64,000 bases of DNA from positions 62,001-126,000 of the forward strand of contig NZ_QGTQ01000012.1 in NCBI RefSeq assembly GCF_003182255.1. The letters are read 5' to 3'. This DNA comes from Paenibacillus cellulosilyticus (GTDB taxonomy: Bacteria > Bacillota > Bacilli > Paenibacillales > Paenibacillaceae). This document shows, one piece after another, positions 59,814 to 64,000 of this stretch; position 1 is the stretch's first letter, and each line of letters begins with the position of its first letter. The notes below the pieces were generated by a model. That model was not told where the DNA came from, did no database searches, and saw only the letters and a program-made list of their open reading frames with translations. The translations under genes and the position numbers were made by a program.

Positions 59814-60917
59814 ATGACGGCGTATTGGTTTCTTATAATAACGGGACTTATTGTATTCATCCAAAATCGTATTTTCAAAGCGGTTAGCTTGCGCCGAGTA
59901 CGCTATTCCAGGCAATTCGATCGGCGAACCTGCTTCGAAGGCGACGAGGTCGCCTTAGTCGAGACCATCGCGAACGAGAAGCGTTTCCCGCTTCCATGGC
60001 TGCGCGTAGAATCGCTGTTAAGCGCATCGCTGCGGTTCGGTCACGATCACGCATCGAACCTCGATATTAGCGCAGGGCAATTTCTACAAAATCATCGCAG
60101 TTTCTTTAGTCTCATGCCGTGGCGCCGCATCCGCAGAACGCACCATGTCAAGGCGTCTCATCGCGGATGTTATGAGCTGTCGACGGTTACACTGTCGACA
60201 GGCGATTTGTTCGGACTGAGCGCTGCATCCAACACGTTAAATTTCTCGGAACGGCTCATCGTATATCCGCAGCCAGTCCTGCCGGATGATTTGGCGCTGC
60301 CGCCGCGGAGCTGGCAAGGTGATATGTCGGTTAAGCGTTGGGTTGTCGAGGATCCATTCCGTCGAATCGGTGTGCGGCCATACCGATCAGGTGATTCGCT
60401 TCGTCAGGTGAATTGGAGTGCAACTGCTCGGACCGGTGATTTGCAGGTGCACCAGCTGGACACCACCGCAGATTATGCCGTACTCATTGTCCTTAATGTA
60501 GAAGATCATGCAGAAGTCTGGCGTACGATTAATGATGTGGATACGATCGAGCAAGGCATTCGGATTGCGGCAGGGACAGCGACACATCTCATCCGTAACG
60601 GTATGGAAGCGGGTTTTGCAAGTAATGGTATGCTGAAAGATGAGATGCAGTCGTTCATTCATGTCCCGCCAACGGGCGGAGAGCCGCATCTCTTCGGGAT
60701 TCTTGAGACGATGTCGATGCTGCTCATCGAGCGTCAGCTGCCATTCTATGAGTATCTGCTGATGCTCTCGGAGCGGCTTGATCAGCCGACCGATCTGCTG
60801 CTGCTAAGCACACATGCAGATGATCGTGTAGTGGAAGCGATCGACCGACTCGCAGCCGAAGGCCACCGGGTCATTGTACGACTACTTCATGCAGAGGGTG
60901 AGGCGAATGCCTCATGA
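59814..60917 (+). CDS. DUF58 domain protein
   Basis: The 367 residues hold one N-terminal membrane segment (YWFLIITGLIVFIQNRIF) and a DUF58 domain with the hallmark RRVRYSRQFDRRTCFEGDEV, SVKRWVVEDPFRRIGVRPYRSGDSLRQVNWSATART and a VWA-like continuation (YAVLIVLNVEDHAEVW). It likely is the partner of the MoxR protein. The ATG follows AGAGGTCC, which includes the MoxR stop. It overlaps the next gene's ATG by 4 bases. Confidence 0.88.
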   Translation: MTAYWFLIITGLIVFIQNRIFKAVSLRRVRYSRQFDRRTCFEGDEVALVETIANEKRFPLPWLRVESLLSASLRFGHDHASNLDISAGQFLQNHRSFFSLMPWRRIRRTHHVKASHRGCYELSTVTLSTGDLFGLSAASNTLNFSERLIVYPQPVLPDDLALPPRSWQGDMSVKRWVVEDPFRRIGVRPYRSGDSLRQVNWSATARTGDLQVHQLDTTADYAVLIVLNVEDHAEVWRTINDVDTIEQGIRIAAGTATHLIRNGMEAGFASNGMLKDEMQSFIHVPPTGGEPHLFGILETMSMLLIERQLPFYEYLLMLSERLDQPTDLLLLSTHADDRVVEAIDRLAAEGHRVIVRLLHAEGEANAS

Positions 60918-62248
60918 TCAATCGGATTATATGGTGGAGCATCGGGCCTCGGATGCTGCTGCGAGCATGCTTTGTAACACTGTTGTTTCTACCAGCCATT
61001 ATTGCGCTTGGCTTATCCGTTATTCCGGATGAGGACCGCATTCTATGGATCGTGCTTGTTCCGTTCGTTCATGTCGCAGGGGATGCGATTAGTAGATTGC
61101 TGTCCAAATGGCGCCGCTGGATAACGGAGACGTTAATTGTCATGATCGTATTGACTTCGGTTTATTCCGTCTTTGGCATGACCAATGCGGGTGCCGTAAC
61201 TGTGCTAGCCTATGGTTTCTTCATGATCCAAGGGACAATTCGCCCATCTAATGGACAGTTGTTCGATGTTCACCAGGCATACTATGCAATATCTTTCTTT
61301 ATGTATTTAATCATCACGTTCTGGTATCGCAATAATACCGAGCATGAAGGTTATGTATGGCTCATGAACATAGCTGGTATATTGACGCTCGTGCTCTGCT
61401 TATTCGTATTCAATCATATCAATATGAATAAGGAGTCGTATTCGGACAGCAGCAGCGGAGCGCCAGTATCGCGCTCAATCGTTAGACAAAATCGGTTACT
61501 CGTGTCCATCGTTGCAATCCTCGTCTTTCTTGTTGCTTCGATATCATGGATCGGTGAGATGCTGAATCGTGTATTCGGTTCCCTCTATGAATGGCTGCGA
61601 CGCTTATTGGCAACATCGCCTGATGATAACCAGCCAATTGAGCAGCCTGAGCAAAACATGCCGGATAATTTGATGTCAGAGCCGCCGGCAGATCATGGCT
61701 GGTTCATGCAGCTGTTGGAGAAAATCTTTATGTTCATCGGCGGTGCATTGGCTGTTGTGCTGGTGCTCTGGCTCGGATATAAGCTGCTGCGCAAGCTGCC
61801 GATCATTGCGAAGCTGATTGAACAATGGATGCAGCGGCTGTCCCGAAAGGAAAGGCTTGCCGCATCGGATGCAGGCTATGAAGACGAAATTGAGCAAGTC
61901 GAACACGAACGCGGAGCATCTCGTTTGCGCAAATGGTCGTCGTCACTGCTGCGAGGTCGCACGGAGGATATGTGGGACAAGCTTCCGGACAATGCAGCAC
62001 GCATCCGTGATCTATATCGCAACGCCTTGCTTCGCCGTGAGCGCCATGGCTATGCGCCGAAGCCGCAGCTTACGCCAAGAGAGACGGCGGTCGATCTTCA
62101 GCATAAGAAGAGCCTTGCCGCAGCTGAACTGCCGAAGCCGCTTGTTGAACTGTATGAGCGTGCACGTTATAGTGCGTCGCCGATTGATTCGAGCGAAGCT
62201 CAGCAAGCTCGCGAACTGGAGCAGCAGCTTACGATGAAGAAGAAATAA
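60914..62248 (+). CDS. DUF4129-type membrane protein without transglutaminase domain
   Basis: The 444 residues have about six N-terminal membrane helices (up to residue 220), a short outside segment (DDNQPIEQPEQNMPDN) and another helix (IFMFIGGALAVVLVLWLGYKLL, near 270). The cytoplasmic end has a DUF4129 region (DLYRNALLRRERHGYAPKPQLTPRETAVDL). In B. subtilis the third gene of this set encodes a transglutaminase with an outside catalytic domain; that domain (Cys-His-Asp) is missing here. The gene overlaps DUF58 by 4 bases. Function is unknown. Confidence 0.78.
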   Translation: MINRIIWWSIGPRMLLRACFVTLLFLPAIIALGLSVIPDEDRILWIVLVPFVHVAGDAISRLLSKWRRWITETLIVMIVLTSVYSVFGMTNAGAVTVLAYGFFMIQGTIRPSNGQLFDVHQAYYAISFFMYLIITFWYRNNTEHEGYVWLMNIAGILTLVLCLFVFNHINMNKESYSDSSSGAPVSRSIVRQNRLLVSIVAILVFLVASISWIGEMLNRVFGSLYEWLRRLLATSPDDNQPIEQPEQNMPDNLMSEPPADHGWFMQLLEKIFMFIGGALAVVLVLWLGYKLLRKLPIIAKLIEQWMQRLSRKERLAASDAGYEDEIEQVEHERGASRLRKWSSSLLRGRTEDMWDKLPDNAARIRDLYRNALLRRERHGYAPKPQLTPRETAVDLQHKKSLAAAELPKPLVELYERARYSASPIDSSEAQQARELEQQLTMKKK

Positions 62249-62278
62249 GGGCGAAAATCAGCTAGAATGAACGACGAG

Positions 62279-62301
62279 GAGCACTAGACGGTAGTGCTTT
62301 T
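62279..62301 (+). terminator. Terminator of the MoxR operon
   Basis: AGCACTA, loop GACGG, TAGTGCT, then TTTTC. A short, stable hairpin 31 bases after the stop. Confidence 0.75.
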
Positions 62302-62378
62302 CAATATTTTCGAATCACAGTCGATTATCCTGGAGAAATAGCGTATTTCGATCGATGACACACCGCATTAACCAAACC

Positions 62379-62430
62379 AAAAGCAGTGACGTCAGGAGCC
62401 TTAAGGTGTTCCATGCACGTCACTGCTTTT
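62379..62430 (-). terminator. Terminator overlapping the 3' end of the tetR gene
   Basis: Minus strand: AAAAGCAGTGACGT (62430-62417) pairs with ACGTCACTGCTTTT (62392-62379), a 14-bp stem. Its first arm lies in the coding sequence of the regulator. Terminator function is likely for the minus strand gene. Confidence 0.7.
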
Positions 62431-63054
62431 TGCTGTGTCGATCAAATTCTTGTTCGGCAACCCCGTCATCGACATTGGACCGAGATTCGAGACGCGCATT
62501 AGAATTAACGTCACTTCTTCAGGTGTGAGCTTGATGTCGGTTTCAAGCCAATACTTCACGACCCCGAAGTTGGCGGAAGAGATATAGGCGATCAAGTAAT
62601 CGCGAGGAATGAGCATGTTCTCATCACTTGGCTGCCAGTAAGCAAGACGGTTGCTGATTCGCGAGGTAAACTCGGTCATGATTTGTTGTGCGAAGGAAGG
62701 GTCACCTTTGGGACCAAGCATGACTTTCAGAAAATCCGCATTATTAGCAAACTCCGTAAGCAGTCGCACTAGATTCGGGTAAGGAATATCCTTAACCGCA
62801 TACTGACGCATAACGACGGGGTCCATTTCCTGCATCAGAGCAAATAAGGACATTATAATTTCGTTCATGATTTGACGGAGCATATCAGGCGCATCCTGAT
62901 AATGGAGATAAAACGTTCCGCGATTAACATCAGCCCGATTCGAAATGTCGGTAACGGTAATGCCGTCCACGCCTTTCTCGGCAATAATCTCGAGTAGAGC
63001 CTTGCGCAGCAGCTGTTTCGTCCTTGCTTGTCGTCGATCTAATCGTTCGGCCAT
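62401..63054 (-). CDS. TetR/AcrR-family transcriptional regulator
   Basis: The 217 residues start with a TetR N-terminal helix-turn-helix: RQARTKQLLRKALLEIIAEKGVDGITVTDISNRADVNRGTFYLHYQD. The C-terminal TetR_C ligand-binding part has a Met-rich region (IIMSLFALMQEMDPVVM). It is divergent from the YhgE/Pip-type gene at 63242 with a 187-base intergenic region that holds a 23-bp palindrome and a matching half-site, so it most likely represses that gene and itself until a ligand binds. AGGAGG precedes the ATG. Confidence 0.9.
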   Translation of the reverse strand: MAERLDRRQARTKQLLRKALLEIIAEKGVDGITVTDISNRADVNRGTFYLHYQDAPDMLRQIMNEIIMSLFALMQEMDPVVMRQYAVKDIPYPNLVRLLTEFANNADFLKVMLGPKGDPSFAQQIMTEFTSRISNRLAYWQPSDENMLIPRDYLIAYISSANFGVVKYWLETDIKLTPEEVTLILMRVSNLGPMSMTGLPNKNLIDTAKSSDVHGTP

Positions 63055-63093
63055 CTTCTTAACCTCCTGCTGTTCACAATTAATTGATCAAGT

Positions 63094-63104
63094 TAATGAA
63101 CACT
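63094..63104. promoter_or_regulatory. Half-site matching the TetR operator candidate
   Basis: TTAATGAACA (63095-63104) is the exact reverse complement of TGTTCATTAA (63208-63217) in the palindrome at 63195. It lies before the tetR start and could be a second, weaker operator. Confidence 0.4.
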
Positions 63105-63194
63105 TCATATCCGAAGTGATGCTTAATTATCATTCATGACCAACATTGACGATTGAATAGCTCGTGCTTCTCATTATAATTAACGACATGGTTA

Positions 63195-63217
63195 TTAATC
63201 AACATCATGTTCATTAA
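63195..63217. promoter_or_regulatory. 23-bp palindromic TetR operator candidate
   Basis: The order TTAAT-C-AACAT-C-ATGTT-C-ATTAA is symmetric except for the C positions. It is 24 bases before the ATG of the transporter gene, just before its ribosome site, and overlaps where a transcript would start, which suits repression. Confidence 0.6.
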
Positions 63218-63241
63218 CGAAGGGTAAGGAGAGGAAGAAAT

Positions 63242-64000
63242 ATGGCACTATTGAAGCAAAAGCTAGTATGGATCGGAATTGTAATTATTGTCATCGTCCT
63301 TATGGTGTTCGGGCTAGCGATGATGGGATCGGTTATTGGTGCGAAGCCGCAGAATCTGCCGGTTGCACTCGTCGTTCAGGATCAGGCAGTGAACCTGCCG
63401 AATGGCACCGAACTCAATGTTGGACAAATGGTAAAGGAAAAGCTCACGGCTAATGAAGCGCTGCCGATCGTGTGGACGGTAGTCGGATCTGAAGCGGAGG
63501 CTCGGAAAGGTCTCGATCAACAAGATTATTATGGTGCGCTTGTGCTTCCATCAGAACTTAGCGCTGGCATTGCTTCCATATCGACGGCTGAACCAAAGCC
63601 CGCTGTCGTGAAGATCCTTGCGAACGAAGGCATGAACACACAAGCCTCAAGCGCAGTGAAGCAAATTCTCGGGCAGGCTGCACGGACGATCAGCAGTGAA
63701 CTGTCTAATCAATTGCTGACGCAAATCAGCACCCAATCCGAAGTGGTGCCAGTTGGTACAGCAAAGGCATTGTTAACGCCGTTTACGATTCAAGAGGAGA
63801 CCGTTCACGCGATTGGCGCTAATAACGCAAGTGGCAGCGCTCCTGGCATGTTAACGCAAATTATGTGGATCGGAAGCTTGGCGACGAGCCTCATTCTATT
63901 CTTCTCAAGCCAGAAGGCAGCAGCAGGAGGAGCAAGACGAATGAGTTCTGCTATCGTACAGGCGATTATCGGCATCGTGTTCATCACGGTTGTATCTGGT
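63242..64000 (+). CDS. YhgE/Pip or ABC-2-type membrane protein (3' truncated by window end)
   Basis: The first 253 codons are in the window; the frame is still open at 64000. It starts MALLKQKLVWIGIVIIVIVLMVFGLAM, one membrane helix, followed by a long outside region (KPQNLPVALVVQDQAVNLPNG, VGSEAEARKGLDQQDYYGALVLP) and then MLTQIMWIGSLATSLILFF, the first helix of a membrane bundle. This is the plan of YhgE/Pip or DUF3533/ABC-2 permease proteins often regulated by an adjacent TetR. AAGGAGAGGAAG precedes the ATG. Likely an exporter or membrane-stress protein. Confidence 0.82.
   Translation, partial: MALLKQKLVWIGIVIIVIVLMVFGLAMMGSVIGAKPQNLPVALVVQDQAVNLPNGTELNVGQMVKEKLTANEALPIVWTVVGSEAEARKGLDQQDYYGALVLPSELSAGIASISTAEPKPAVVKILANEGMNTQASSAVKQILGQAARTISSELSNQLLTQISTQSEVVPVGTAKALLTPFTIQEETVHAIGANNASGSAPGMLTQIMWIGSLATSLILFFSSQKAAAGGARRMSSAIVQAIIGIVFITVVSG

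Overview
The window looks like chromosomal DNA of a Paenibacillus-type Firmicute (order Bacillales). The support is strong AGGAGG-type ribosome binding sites, frequent TTG and GTG starts, Bacillus-style gene pairs (thyA-dfrA, pdhABCD), a YpdA bacillithiol-disulfide reductase, a YfmM-type ABC-F protein, and Bacillus-like housekeeping proteins of moderate GC content. No rRNA, tRNA, CRISPR array or intact insertion sequence was seen. Both window edges cut genes: a kinase fusion at base 1 and a YhgE/Pip-type membrane protein at base 64000.

1-9.5 kb: the end of a Ser/Thr kinase fused to a degenerate MinD/ParA-like domain, an ABC-F ATPase, a response regulator/histidine kinase pair behind a large hairpin, a secreted NlpC/P60 peptidase, a metallo-beta-lactamase-fold enzyme, a TRIC-type channel coupled to a low-molecular-weight phosphatase, and an esterase. 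9.7-14.7 kb: the full pyruvate dehydrogenase operon (E1 alpha, E1 beta, E2, E3), with highly biased codon use and a strong terminator. 14.8-24 kb: a hotdog thioesterase, thyA-dfrA, glutamate synthase small subunit behind a perfect hairpin, a membrane protein with a lysozyme-like C-terminus, topoisomerase III and a HAD phosphatase.

24-33 kb: a 45-residue hydrophilic protein, a 73-residue protein whose promoter carries two LexA/DinR-like boxes, an orphan PhnC-like ATPase, an RsiV-like protein, a membrane-anchored receiver domain, an amino acid permease, a MOSC protein, a phosphotransferase, a YdjC-family deacetylase, a methyltransferase preceded by an overlapping 20-codon ORF, and YpdA. 33.6-38.4 kb: a 51-codon leader ORF, an intrinsic terminator and a two-gene heterodimeric ABC exporter. 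This layout fits ribosome-mediated attenuation, as known for bmrB-bmrCD of B. subtilis.

38.5-49.5 kb is a patchwork accessory region: a PQQ-type beta-propeller lipoprotein or secreted protein, a dienoyl-CoA reductase, an AT-rich cluster of six intact VOC (glyoxalase-fold) genes plus one VOC pseudogene with GyrI-like and GNAT genes, a GC-rich Tat-exported PhoX/DUF839 protein, and a five-gene operon of GNAT, a small protein and three phage tail-collar (MdpB-like) paralogs with no other phage genes. 49.5-64 kb: aldo/keto reductase, a leucine-rich-repeat protein, a luciferase-like monooxygenase, a XerS-type recombinase divergent from a long Lhr-type helicase, a MoxR/DUF58/DUF4129 operon, and a TetR regulator divergent from a YhgE/Pip-type transporter with a 23-bp palindromic operator candidate between them.

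The best candidates for undescribed biology are the attenuator-controlled exporter with its 51-residue leader, the LexA-like controlled small protein at 24.3 kb, the promoter at 41.3 kb whose spacer is filled by a similar palindrome, and the orphan tail-collar operon.
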